A DNA stretch of 64,000 nucleotides from Glandiceps talaboti (GCF_964340395.1 NC_135562.1:3266134-3330133); one strand, 5' to 3'; positions 26,613-39,432 are shown, counted from the stretch's first letter. Translations and numbers: made by a program. Notes: generated from the sequence alone by a model not told the origin.

Positions 26613-26673
<61 letters not shown>
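26612..26673. repeat. (GT)31 microsatellite
   Basis: Uninterrupted GT array on the plus strand. Confidence 0.97.
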
Positions 26674-26676
<3 letters not shown>

Positions 26677-28221
26677 TCGTATTTGCCAGTGACTGAGAAC
26701 ATTATTCGAGTCGCATCTTGTATTCACTCACATACATCGTCATACCGAACAATATTATGTGTTCCCGTGGATGTGATTATCCCCTGCAGGCTAAATCTAC
26801 GCACTGTTATAAAGACCTGGGACCACTGCGATTTCTCCACGTACCTGGACCTTATTATGTAATAGGTCATCAGCTGTCATTCATTTTGTTTAATCTTGAG
26901 ACCCCCTGCAGAGACACGCACTCAATAATCATTTCACTTATGCTACAGGATTATTTCAACATCGACTGGAATGTATACACGTGTAAAAAAATCTTCACTT
27001 AACTTTATTTGAACTCGACGGGTGCATCACTTTGGTTTCTCGCTATCCTAATGGGTTTGTCTAGTGTTTCGACCACCTGTCCTTGTGAGTCATACGGTGC
27101 TTGCGGTGGGTTTTAGGTCGTTGACAGATTTTATTTTATGTGCAAGCCCATATGCCTACAAGACTTAGTATGGAATTGTACAAGACAAAAACTAAAACAA
27201 AACTCAAACTTTGCACCAAACAACATAACATGATATTATTTTTTTTAAAACCATAACAGTCTTTTCCGATGTGTCATCACATATTATTCAATTACTATTT
27301 TTTCCGATATTTCATTTTAAAGAGTTTCAGATAATTTTAGAAGTTAAAATAAAGTGCGTCACTTACTTTGAAAGGTCATAGTCATGGGTTATTACAAAAG
27401 CTGCTGCGCCAAAATCTATCCAGTTGCACAAATGGGGACCTGATAGGACACAAACGATTGTATGAAGGATTTAACCCTATATGTGTGTTTAGTGACTGTG
27501 TATTTTAGGCTCCCTGGGGCAGTACAGTTGTTATCAATTCATTACAATGTCAATTTTCAATGTGAACCCGTACGTGTTCTTTCAACTTCATGTCGCACTT
27601 AAGATTACCAAGTCTCAGTGTTTGGTGGTCTGAAACATATATTCTTTTTATAAAGAATCTTGAGACCAAATTCAAATTCCCTTTGTAAATATTACCATAT
27701 TTGGACTAATACTCATGTATTTATAATGTTATAAATATCATTTCACAAATTAGTCTAAAATTAGTTTGAATTTGGCCGAAAATTAAGGAAAAACGACAAT
27801 TTTATCCACCTAAGTTTTGGCGGGAAAACATGCATTCTGGTGGTACCAACCCATGCATTCAATCATTTATATGTCTAGATTTAGAATTGCCTATAAATTA
27901 TCCAACATTACTAGATAATGATCTGGCCTAGATTTGAAATGATGTCAATGATGGATTTTAACAATCATCATGAGAGAATTTTTATGATAAACTATTAGAA
28001 ACGAATCCGATGTAAAAAGAAGAATATGTCACAGCTGAGAAATGGTGATAACAGGACTTTTCACCTTTACGGTTGTAAGACTTCCATATATGTAATACAA
28101 CATATTTTACAAAAGAAATGTCCAAAGTGGGTCATTACGACACCCTCTTTAATACCTAGTAGTATGAACAGTGCAGTATTATTGCCAGTCCATATAAAAA
28201 AATATATACAAGAGAGAGAAA

Positions 28222-28223
<2 letters not shown>

Positions 28224-28256
<33 letters not shown>

Positions 28257-28279
28257 TACAGGCAGGCAGGCAGGCAGGC

Positions 28280-28348
<69 letters not shown>

Positions 28349-28349
28349 C
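28224..28349. repeat. (GACA)n microsatellite with (GGCA) insert
   Basis: GACA array with a central GGCA block at 28260-28280. Confidence 0.95.
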
Positions 28350-29176
28350 AAACAGGGTGTGCCTTTCATTATTGCACGATTCGATGAATCAACTATTTTT
28401 TTTCGCAGTATAAAACCCTGACTATGTTCTAAGTATAACAGTAAATGATGCTGATACGAGATGACGGTACAAAATGGGTGGTACAGAAAGCAAATACCAC
28501 CACTATATACAATATTTGTCAACAATTCTCATCTTGATATCTTAATTGTGTATTCATTAAGTATATACCAAGCATACATTTTGTTTTCATTCCAACGCAC
28601 ATGGTTGTCTTTTGAAGCATTCAAGACTCGTCAATGTGTGCTATTAGAATATGATTGATTTTGATAAAAATTGCTACACTGCAGAAAACATCTACTAGAA
28701 AGAAATCGTGCTTCGTCAGTCTTAAATATGGTCCCATTTTATCTGCCTAATCAAACATATTGAGAGATTTAAAGGGATTAGAAAACTCATACAAATATGT
28801 CTACAATAATCCCTACCACGTCAAATTTATCATAGACTCGAAGTATCATGACTACTTGTAGGCAGACGACAAATAGACGACTTCCTCTCAGGGACGGTGA
28901 TGAATTTTTAGTGAATGTAAAATGAATGGGTAAGTTTACAATCATGACGTTACGCTGACATAAGCAAACATCGGCTTTGGTTATGAGCGATCGTTTTCTA
29001 CATACGACACCACGTGGGTTTACCTTTAATGTGATGTGTTTATTTATACGGTTTTGTTACATGAGGAAAGACATGAGTTTCTCATGAAATAAAACAGAAT
29101 GGCGATTTTAAAATCTAGACGATCAACCTGAGTGTAGGGTGTGAAAGGAGTAAAATTGCTCTTACAATAATATAGG

Positions 29177-29286
29177 CAGATGGATGGATGGATGGATGGA
29201 TGGATGGGTGGATGGGTGGGTGGATGGATGAATGGATTGAGGGATGGGTGGATGGATGAATGAATGATGGAAGGATGGAAGGATAG

Positions 29287-29340
<54 letters not shown>

Positions 29341-29554
29341 GGTGGTGGTGGTGGTGGTGGCGGCGGCTAGATGGAAGGGTGGGTGGATGAAAGATTTGAT
29401 GCATGATTGAATGATATAGGAATGTAGATGAGTGAGTGAGTGAGTGAGTGAGTGAGTGAGTGAGTGAGTGGGTGGGTGGGTGGGTGGGTGAGTGAGTGAG
29501 TGAGTGAGTGAGTGAGTGAGTGAGTGAGTGAGTGAGTAAATAAATAAATAAATA
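29177..29554. repeat. compound microsatellite cluster
   Basis: In order: GGAT/GGGT tetranucleotides (29177-29283), (GTT)n (29287-29325), (GGT)n ending GGCGGC (29325-29366), GAGT/GGGT arrays (29430-29537) and (AAAT)n (29537-29554). Four to five different motifs within 380 bp. Confidence 0.93.
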
Positions 29555-29698
29555 ACATGTTTTTCTAGAGTACAGACGTTTCTAGAAAAGAATTACATCA
29601 GGGCATCGCAAAAACACTCTTTATCAATTCATACGGCTAGATATCATAATGAGAAATGAATATTACATACAAACTAATAAAGTTTGAGTTGAACGTAC

Positions 29699-29783
29699 CA
29701 CACGACGCCTTCAAAACGTATCACACCGTCACACGACGCCATCAAAACGTACCACACCGTCACACGACGCCATCAAAACGCAC
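29699..29783. repeat. 31-bp minisatellite (3 units)
   Basis: Three copies of cacacgacgccatcaaaacg plus taccacaccgt, with one or two substitutions each. Confidence 0.88.
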
Positions 29784-30499
29784 CTTTCAAAGACTAAGTA
29801 TACATACAGATCGAAACTAGACTGAATGGGGGAAATATGAAAATTATTTATGTACTCCAAATGATCGTGGAATATCATTTTATCCTCTCTCCACCTAAAA
29901 TGTCTACTATTACATCGATGCAATGATTAATGACGGCAATCAGATTTAGTGAACGTAGTTTTTTCCACCCTTGTATGGTATGCAGTAAACGACATCACAG
30001 TAAATCAGAAACTATGAACATTCAGGATCGATCCACTCACAATGTACATCGTGAATTCCGATGAACATTCATACGTACGTTGTTAATTAATCAAGGAAAT
30101 CCAGTCTATTACATTCTGTATTTGGTTCATGTTGTCAGGATAGCACGTACATCGATGTAAGGGACCGGACAGAATTTACGGCAGAGGGGGGGCCTGGGGA
30201 GAAATTGGGGGGGCCATGAAAAAAATGGGAGGCTTGAAGGGGGGGCCATGAAAATTCTCATGGTTTGAAAGGGGGGGGCCGCGAAATATTTTGTCATTGA
30301 AAAAAATGAATATGTTAGAAAAGTTAGCATTGCATGAGATAGCACTTGATATCGCCTTTAATATTGAATGTCTACACTTTCATTTATGTATTAAAATGGA
30401 AGTGTGTACGTTTGTATGTACATATTTAGTGAAGCATAAAAACACTACTCAAGATTAATTTGATACACCCTGAATTACTCTTATATACTCCAAGTTGTT

Positions 30500-30590
30500 C
30501 ACACACACACACTTACACACACACATATGTATATATACATACATACATACATACATACATACATACATACATACATACATACATACATTT
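30500..30590. repeat. (CA)n/(CATA)n microsatellite inside the 2.2-kb element
   Basis: Short CA runs followed by about 12 ACAT units. Confidence 0.9.
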
Positions 30591-30757
30591 TAGCACTGTG
30601 GAAACAGGTTCAGTGTGTAATTACCATCAAGGATACATATATATATATATATGGTAATATACTAGCATATGACCTGTAATTTATGTGATGAAAAAGTGAC
30701 CTTTTGGTGAAAAATGTCAATACAAAAACGTCTGGCCAGATTAATTTAGATAGGTGT

Positions 30758-30763
30758 TTTATT
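30758..30763 (-). terminator. poly(A) signal of the element-borne ORF
   Basis: AATAAA on the minus strand, about 14 nt after the TAG at 30777-30779. This suggests the preceding frame is the true 3' end of a once-transcribed gene. Confidence 0.5.
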
Positions 30764-30776
30764 TCTTTCCTTGACA

Positions 30777-31326
30777 CTATTCTTGAGTTTCACTCTCAGA
30801 CTCACTAGAGTCTGAAGATGTGAGGCAAGACTTGTCTTTCTTTCTATCTAAAACCAGTGAAATTAAACTATTTCCCTCCTCAGCATCATCAAATGCATCT
30901 ATCTGTACTAAATATTGTAAAGCAGTTAGATGTCTGCGTGGTGTTAAGTGTTTTTTTCATCAGTGACTTTGCACTAACTTTGGTAGTTGCCTTCTGACCG
31001 TATTTTCCTACAACCTTATCCACAAGTTGCTCACTAAAAACAGTTAACAACAGTCTTTTTGCTTGACTAATTGTTCTTTTCTCTTTCCATCTTCTTACTT
31101 TTCTTTTATTTTCCTTCTTTCTCCTTGTCTTCCTGTGTCGTTCGCTAACAACAACTTCATTCTGTGGGAATCTTCTTGCAATGTCACTTATATGAGAAAC
31201 ATCATTTTGTTTGGCTTTCACTAAACCAAGCCAATGTTTCATGAAGTCACAAATGCCTGACACTATAGGTTTAAATATGTATGGTTTTGGAACTGAAAGC
31301 ATATTGATTACATCTAAGTATTCCAC
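30777..31326 (-). pseudogene. frameshifted C-terminal ORF fragment inside the 2.2-kb element
   Basis: One frame runs from about 31326 to a run of seven A (minus strand, near 30950). It is protein-like: Lys/Arg-rich with RKTRRKKENKRKVRRWKEK and SQAKRLLLTVFSEQLVDKV. In the next frame after the A-run the reading continues with RRHLTALQYLVQIDAFDDAE, then an acidic Ser/Glu-rich end (SSDSSESESETQE) to TAG at 30777-30779, with AATAAA just beyond. This is best read as one gene broken by a single-base slip in the homopolymer, or a sequencing error there. Upstream an in-frame stop appears within 30 nt of 31326, so the N-terminal part is lost. I cannot assign a family. Its position suggests it derives from the element's own protein. 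Confidence 0.5.
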
Positions 31327-31893
31327 AACATTCTGAATTTTTTTGCACTTTCATGAAGTCACAAATGTCTTACATTTACATATGTATTGGTAATGCATTT
31401 GGTGTAGGAAAGTGAAAGCTATATTTGTCAGACCTCAGTGTGCATAAAATCCTTAGTTTGCTAGCACTTCATGACATCACAAATGTCTGACATTAGATAG
31501 TTATTGTGTTATGAGTATAAATAGATATTTGAATACACTATGTAGGTGATGTGATGTCCTTAGATACTCCCCACAAATGTCCCCACTACAGTTTTTCACA
31601 AATCACGCATGTGAATGTGTGTTTACTCTGTGTCTGTGTTTCTGTGTATGTATCAGCGAATGACAGTTAAAACCACCACATCAAATGCCTTGGTATTAAG
31701 TGATGACTACTTATGGTGTCTAGTTGGGAAATAAACAAGATTATACCACATGTGTATGATTACATGTATGGTCAAAATGTTTTATTTTGTTTTGTTTTCT
31801 AAAAAACTTCCTCTACAACTACTAAGTTGTTTGGGCTGAAATAGTAACATAATAGTAGTACCAAAAGAAATATTACAGTTGTGCTACAGTAAC

Positions 31894-32154
31894 AGACTGT
31901 CGACAGTCGCTCGCGCCTTTTTTTCCTACGTTTTATCTAAACTCCGGTCCGGCGCAACACTAGTATAATCGCAAACTGATTTCGAGGGCCGAATTGTGAA
32001 GGCCCAAGCGAGTCGCTCGGGCCTTCGGCCCTCGATCACTGTGACTCGGGCCTTCGGCCCTCGATATCAGTTTGCGATTAGACTAGTGTTGCGCCGGATC
32101 GGAGTTTAGATAAAACGTAGGGGGAAAAAGGCGCGAGCGACTGTCGACAGTCTA
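31894..32154. mobile_element. GC-rich palindromic MITE nested in the 2.2-kb element
   Basis: Two arms of about 105 bp pair almost perfectly. They begin agactgtcgacagtcgctcg, itself containing the palindrome gactgtcgacagtc, and run through cgttttatctaaactccg, ccggcgcaacactagt and aatcgcaaactgat to cgagggccgaa. A 10-bp direct repeat ctacagtaac flanks it (31884-31893 and 32155-32164; the right copy lies at the edge of one extra A). CpG-rich against AT-rich surroundings. Non-coding. Confidence 0.85.
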
Positions 32155-33188
32155 CTACAGTAACAAAAAAATTTGTACTCTTTTTAGTTATTGTAGGGGA
32201 CAAGATATTGTGCACTTTTTTTCTTTCTTTTTTTTTTTTGGGGGGGGGGGCCATGAAATTTTTATACTTTTGAAAGGGGGGGCTGTGAAATTTTGGTCAC
32301 AGTGGATGGGGGGGCCAGGAAAAAAACCAAGTCAGAGATAATTTCTCCCCAGGCCCCCCCCCCCTGCCGTAAATTCTGTCCGGTCCCTAAGGGACGATCG
32401 CACAATGTCACACAAGCTCAACAAGCGAACTTCGTTCGTTTAGGGGAATGGTGTCTGGCATCAATGCGATTGCTGAACTGAATTTTCACACTTCTAACCA
32501 AGTTTGGAAAAATTTCACGCCTTCAATGATAAAAGCTTCTGTATTTACTACTGAGGTATTGATAAGGTGATAAGAATGTACTTCTAATGTGAGATACAGT
32601 GTTTGTTTTCCGGTAGTATTTTGATTTATTTGCATCATCTCAGTACACAGGTTCATAAGATTAGAACTTCATGTTTACCATGTGTGTACATAGCATCGAT
32701 GATAGCGGTATGACAGCTACAGTTTACATCATGGTTTACATCATATATAAACGTGTGATGTCGTGCTTGTGAATGTTCATTTTGGGGGAAGGGGGTTTGT
32801 TGTACGTTTGTTGAGCTTGTCCGACATTGCTATTGTGCGATAGTCCCTAGCAGAGAAACACCTTATCCTTTATTGCTTACATTACGTTCAAACCATAAAA
32901 AGAAGGCTAGAAACTTATCCTACTATTCCTTCGAGAACGCCACTTTGGCACTGTAACCTTGATTTGAATTAAATAACTTCATCATATAAACAGCTACATG
33001 TAGTTTCAAGGATATACAGGGTAGTGGGTAAAGATATTAGGGTGAATGACAGGCTAAAACACAAACTAACATTTAGACAGTTACATGTACTGATAACGCT
33101 TTGCTACATCAATGTACCTGAAGTACAGTACGATTTCGATTCTATTAAAATCCCCGATATTACAAACACTATATAACAGATAGGTAGA

Positions 33189-33325
<137 letters not shown>

Positions 33326-33644
33326 TACCATCACAGCTGTCATTTAAATCTTTAAGATGACCAACATGCATTAAGTAAGTCAAGCCGTGAATCACTGTAA
33401 ACAAGGACACTGGTAGGAAAACAGAAATTCAAATATGCCTCATGAAGAATGACATGAGTTGTTCGTTCAGTAAATATTTTATTTCTAAATGACAACAAAC
33501 AATCAGCATATACATTTCCTGTAACTCTAATTTCATGTTCTCTTATTCATAAATGACAATACACGCTTACCGTGTATATGTATGCAAATCAAAAGTTTTG
33601 CTTCGCTTTGAGGTATTTCTTTTGGTACGTAAATTCTTCAGAAG

Positions 33645-33660
33645 ACTCTCTCTCTCTCTA

Positions 33661-33756
<96 letters not shown>
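33645..33756. repeat. (TC)n microsatellite
   Basis: TC array with one TA and one TT interruption at the left end. Confidence 0.97.
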
Positions 33757-34139
33757 GTTCAAATATTCCTCATACTTTCATAAAATGCCTCAAAAGCTTT
33801 CAACAGAAGACATTGATAACTGTTAACTATTAACACATACAAATAGTACGCCGTATAATAACTTCACTTTCACACACTTATTCTATTTCTCTGGAATTAT
33901 CTAAAGAATGTTTGGTTTCTCTAAAAACGGATTATTGCTATCATGTGTTCAGTTAAGTGGTTTGGATAATCCAGTTGAAAGGTATAACGAAAGATGCCTT
34001 TTACTGTTTGATGCTATAATTACAAAATAAACACAACCGTCGCCAGCTAAGACATATTATTCGATACCGCCCATTAAGTACTATTGATCATTGTCTTAAT
34101 AATATGAGAAGTATTGCGTGGTACATTACCCTTAGCATG

Positions 34140-34171
<32 letters not shown>

Positions 34172-34245
34172 TGTATGTATGTATGTATGTATGTATGTAT
34201 GTATGTATGTATGTACGTATGTATGTACGTATGTATGTATGTATG
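34140..34245. repeat. (TATG)n microsatellite
   Basis: GTAT array with two GTAC variants. It abuts a palindromic element that starts at about 34285. Confidence 0.95.
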
Positions 34246-34284
34246 CTTTCCAGACGTAGATAGCGTTGACACAAAAAGGGATTA

Positions 34285-34632
34285 CAGTGCGTTGCAGATT
34301 ACTGTTCACTGGCTCTGTTTGAAACAACCTCGCACGAATCATTAAGAAAACTGCCCATGCTACACTTTTGCAAGATTGAAAAATACAGGTTCTAGCCACA
34401 TTTGTTTAAATAAAATGAACTAACAGTGTCATTATGCAAACATCAAAATATTGGCGCCCACCTATCTGTCTCTAATTGAATGTAGTACGTTTAAATTATA
34501 TATTTAAGTCAGACTAAATGTAGCAAGAAGTTGTGATCTTGCTATCTCACAGTGTAGAATGTGCACTTTATTATTGGTGTCTGTGTGGTGGTATCAAACA
34601 GGGCCAGTGAACAGAAACCTGCAGTGCACCGC
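34285..34632. mobile_element. 348-bp palindromic element, family copy 1
   Basis: The left arm contains ctgttcactggctctgtttg and, further in, a attaagaaaactg block. The right arm is its reverse complement (caaacagggccagtgaacag). A second copy of the same family and nearly the same length is at 45677-46025, including the shared inner word ggcgccaat-ttttgatgt. No ORF; target duplication not clear. Confidence 0.68.
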
Positions 34633-35126
34633 ACTTGATTAGTTATGTATGAGATATGTATGTTCACGTCTAAAGGCGAGAGTTTTATCACTGGAAGTAT
34701 CAAACACGATCAGTTAAAGGTGAAATGCGCCTCAGAGATCAATTTCCATGAACATGAAATTTCTTTTAAATCTCTCCTAAGATAAAGCTTAGTCATGGCC
34801 AGTTCTTTGGAAGTGACAAAAGACGTGTAAGGGTTCACGGTCTTGTTTTCAAGGAAATAATCAATATTTTATATTTCCATTTTAGTTTTGTAACACAGTA
34901 TTCGGCGGCTATTTTCGATTCTTAAACTGGATTAATTTTATAACCTTTTTATTTTAATCATCTATTTTTTAAAATTGCAGGATGACCCCTGTTTTTTTCC
35001 TTGTTTTCAACAGAGAATAGGTTGGAGTTTTCTAGAGTAAAGTAACAGTAACATTGTATGACTGTTATTACCGAGGCGCATACAACCTTAAACCACAGCC
35101 AACTTAAGTCTACATCGTGGTCTGAT

Positions 35127-35512
35127 GAGAATAAACAAAATAGACCTCTTGCCGGTTCCAAGATGCATTGCGCGCTACTCCATACAATGCCATGTATTGT
35201 GTACGCTCTGAGCGGTTTGCAAGCGCTATTCAGGGGGATATGGTTGTCACCTGACCGTACCCTGGGTTCACCAGTAAAATCCCACTCTGATGGTAAGAAT
35301 AATATGGGTTTATTGTTTGACTAGGCCCACTCTGTCATCGATTGCGTTCAGTCTTTGTTCTATAAAATCACCCATAATTAAAGAGGTCAACATGTCTTTG
35401 CATCATTTCCTGATGAAAATGTTATTTCAAACTTAATATAGACAAAACAAGATTAAATGTAATCACAAAAGCGACGTCCTCTCGCAGTGCATCTTGGAAC
35501 CGGAAAATAGAC
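35127..35512. repeat. inverted repeat pair, possible MITE
   Basis: ccggttccaagatgcattgc (about 35152-35171) is inverted as gtgcatcttggaaccgg (about 35485-35501). Both are flanked outwards by aatag-type sequence. The span between is about 330 bp and non-coding. Confidence 0.5.
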
Positions 35513-36435
35513 TATTCTGTGTAGTTGTATATGCATTCATACATGTAGGTTTACAAAGTTTCTTATGTATGGCAGAGATCAAATCTGTACCTTTGACATA
35601 TTTCCTTTCAACATTCAATAAAGATAAAACGGCCATGAGATACAAAACATAGTACAATACAATACTGACGAGTTACATCAATTTGTGACTGACTCAATAT
35701 AAACATTACATTTCTCTATCTCTGGTTGCAATTCTAAGTAGGTCTACTTTAAAGGGGCACAGTCTGTAACTTTATGATTTTTTGTGGTTCCTTTTTATCT
35801 TATGTTAAGATATCTCTATATACAACTAACTGATGTAAGATGTTGAATCGTGTTTCATAGGTAAAGCTTTCATGCTCTCATGTACATGCTCAGATTACTC
35901 TAGAGAATAGTAATCTGAGGTACAATGTATATGGTATGCGCAAATGACATTATGACGTAAATCTATCCGATAGAGTTTCTCAATTACGTGTGTTACAACG
36001 TGTCGACACCTATTTACATCCCAATGAATGTCAGTGTGTCTGTGTGGTTTGTACAAACCAAAAACGGTGCCTCCGTGACAGAATGTCACCATAAATGAAC
36101 ACATTACATTCGCATGAACGGTTAGTTGTCGACGTAAATGGCATGTAATGGACACAATTATTGACTCACTTTAAAGGGTAAATGAAGTGATAATTTTCGT
36201 CTCACATAGTTCTATGAGGGCCAAAATATATAGTGGACACGTGTGTTGCGTTCAGTAGCAAGGACATACGTAAATCCTGTCTCAATGCTTGGAGGCCAGA
36301 GCATATTTTTTCGTTGCGCGACGCCGCCGTGAAGAGGCCTGTAGTTTTACGACGCTGCCGTTAAGAGGTCTATATTTTTACGACGACGTCGTGTCTGTTT
36401 TAGTAGTGTCACCAATTATCGTTCTACTTCTAGGT

Positions 36436-36944
36436 AGGATTAAAGGGACGTAAGCTCAGTTTATAAGATGGTTTACGAATAATACTTACACATAAAAACC
36501 TTAATTGAACTACATGTATGCTAGCATATTGACCTGGTTAACTTTTCATCAAACCCACCAGACGTTTGTCGTGTTTGAACTCAGGTTGCAGAGGTAAAAG
36601 TGTACAAGCTAACCATTCGGCCACCAACAACAGGCTATAATAAATCAAATAGTTATAAATCGTTCATCGATGTACAAATACCAGCTTTGAGTTTCGTCAA
36701 TGACAAGTGGTGGTTAAAGTATGCTCTGTATACGAAAGGCAACGTTTGATATGCTACCAAAATTACACCCCTCCCCTCCCCCCCCCCCCACTCATTTTAC
36801 CCATACAATTAATGTACAATGGTAAATTGCTATACTTTATTAGAAATGTGAGTTATAGACTGCCTATATGAAATAAACGCAACAACACAGAAATTACCGG
36901 GCCCCCTCCCCAGGCATAAACTCAGCTTACGACCCTTTAATCGA
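36436..36944. repeat. inverted repeat pair, possible 0.5-kb MITE
   Basis: attaaagggacgtaagctca (36439 onwards) is inverted as gagcttacg-like sequence ending tttaat (to 36941), two mismatches over about 28 bp. The interior contains a poly-C run. Non-coding. Confidence 0.45.
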
Positions 36945-38603
36945 AATTGATACACAATATCGATAGTTATCATTAGAAAGTCCGGCTAGATATTTGCTTT
37001 GACCGCAAAACTAGACACATTGACGCGCACAGATGCTAATTAAGTTTTTTAATAAGTACAAATGTATACTTTCCCTGTTTTTGTAGCCACATAGCGCTTT
37101 CTCATTTCGGTTGACCCTTGTAAAGATTTATTGATTGTCATTGATAAACACGGCACACATTGGATGTTAATGACCATGCCAGAAGTTCAAAGTCATTGAT
37201 TTAACTTCACGTCACGTTTGCTTAATGTCTTTTCCTAATCCAATATTTCATCGTCTACATTAAACTCGTGTACGGCACACAAATGTGGTTCTTTCCTTAC
37301 GAATTTTTCCGAGTGTGCCAGTACACGTATTAGTGATACGTTTGTAATTTGCATATCTTGTATTTGGATACACAATGATAATTTGATGACTCCAACGTAA
37401 GATAACAGCTTAAAGCTACACTGGCTGCAACTGAACATTATTATTTTGAAAATGTTTTGTTAGATACAACAACTTACTCATAATATCATACACCCTGAAC
37501 GGCATTGAATCACCTATTGGTGAACGTATTTTTTTGTAACTGTGTACATGATAAATCAGATCAAATTGATTTGTGGGTCCGCACCCAAAAACAGCTTCCT
37601 CAACGGCAATCACGATGTAAACCTGTTTTGCAATACTAATGGATAAGATCGACTACAGATTAGCATGTGCAATGTGTAATTATTAATATGTTGATACTTT
37701 TCAGTGACAGGGTGGTTGTTGTTGTTTGATCGAACGATACTGCACTTTCAAACTTGTGCAATTTTAACAAATAGCGACAAATTCAAAACCTAGCTTTTCG
37801 CTCAAACTTTAAACGTGTCACTACACCACCTATGGGTAATATTGACCACTAATTAGCAGACACAGTGTCTTTTAGTAACTACTTAACCTCATTTTAGTGA
37901 ATACATCTTTGGTTACTTGATGGAAGAAATACCTCAGTTGCAGCTAGGGCAGCTTTAATCAAATCGTTCGATCTCTTTCTGGCCTGATTGATCTATTTTG
38001 ATAGACCATTTTTACAAATTATATTTTGTGGTGACGTACTATTTTAAGGAATACTGCGTTGTTCTGCAATGATTTCACTCCCAGCCACTGAATACTGCTA
38101 CTGTTATACAAAAAGTCACCATTGCTTTGATAAAATAAAGCGCCTCTTAGGAAAACTGTATAAATAATTATGAAGTACAAATGATGGAATATTTGTTAGG
38201 TCACTGTTAATTACTTTGAAGCTATGTTTAAAGTGTTTTGTATTAGTGCAATCGGGAATTACTTCTGATTGTCTTAAGAACGAATATGTCTTTGAAAATA
38301 CATATATCTGCTAAATTTGAATAAACTGGGTAATATCTGCAGACGAAAACAGTAATACAGGAAGTACATGCAGCCTTTTTTTGTTATTCTGTGGAACAAA
38401 ACACCACGGATTCGTTGACTCTACCAGTGAGAGAAGAATACACCGTGACATTTCGAATTCCTCACTTTAAATTGGCGCGTGAACAAAAAATACTTCCTTG
38501 TTATTTTTTTTCAGGGGTGTATTGCTGAAGACCTATGCAGGTCAATAACTTTAGAAGATTTGTTTTTAGGGAAATATTCCTCAAGATGATGGGGATGAAA
38601 GGA

Positions 38604-38800
38604 AATCTGATTAAAATTTGATGTGGTGAAAAGTAGCTAGATGTCTTTATTTACCTCTATTTCCATTGTTTCGTGTCGCGTTTGGGTTTTTATCGGGGTG
38701 ATCGCCACCTTCCCGCGGTGATCATCCGGAACAAAACGATGGAAATATGGGTATATAAAAACATCTAGCCGCTTTCACCACATCAGATTTAAATCAGATT
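38604..38800. mobile_element. 197-bp palindromic MITE
   Basis: Arms of about 70 bp pair: aatctgattaaaatttgatg, tggtgaaa, ctagatgt-ttta and atttccat on the left are reversed on the right, ending aaatcagatt. Flanking direct repeats gggatgaaagg (38592-38602) and gggatggaaagg (38801-38812) look like an 11-12-bp target duplication with one indel. The centre is GC-rich (gatcgcc...gcggtgatc). Confidence 0.7.
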
Positions 38801-39432
38801 GGGATGGAAAGGTTGCATTTTTTAGCTATGGGATTCCGTCTACATACCAGACCTACTGCATACAACGTTTGCTTACGTACAATTAACATCTCAAACTAAT
38901 CAACTACAAGGGGGGGGGGGGTCATATCATACACGGCTACTACAATTCTAAAGTATGGGGGAGGGGGCTATTATAAAGTCAACATAGAATTCTATTTAAT
39001 GTTAATTTTCTCTATATCATTTCCGTCCCTTGTTTAACTTGAAATTATCCCTTAAGCGAGGAAGATAACCGTTACATCACTAACAGAATCATGTACAGTT
39101 TCAAGAGTTCAAACCGTATCAATCGATGCAACGTATTATCTCCACGTCTATTATGAAGTCAACACATTCTTCAAATATATTTTCTCTTGTAAGTTAAAAT
39201 CTGTTTGTCTATAATCAACATATTTTGATAAACTACAATCATAGTTTCAATGTATAAGAAATGTAGGTCAATGGAAAGTGTGAAGTAACCATTGCCACAG
39301 CTTCCGATCACAGCTGGATGTGTGGAATCATAATCATTCATATATCAGGTTGTAATTGTTCAAATACACTACATATGCACCCAGTATCCATATATTCCCT
39401 GGTATGACATACATGCCTCGGGGTACCTGTGA

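Larger units (their letters stand above)
30160..32388. mobile_element. 2.2-kb terminal-inverted-repeat element (decayed, with nested insertion)
   Basis: Left end agggaccggacagaatttac (30160) is the exact reverse complement of the right end (to 32388). Similarity extends about 46 bp through the gcctggggagaaatt block. Just inside, both ends also carry direct-oriented G-run/ccatgaaa-tttt/tgaaaggggggg blocks, giving complex subterminal structure. The interior holds a broken minus-strand ORF (30777-31326), three repeats of a cttcatgaagtcacaaatg word (about 31240, 31350, 31467) and a nested 261-bp palindromic element. A related left end occurs alone at 44553-44690. Flanks do not show a clean target duplication, so the superfamily is not assigned. 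Confidence 0.72.
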
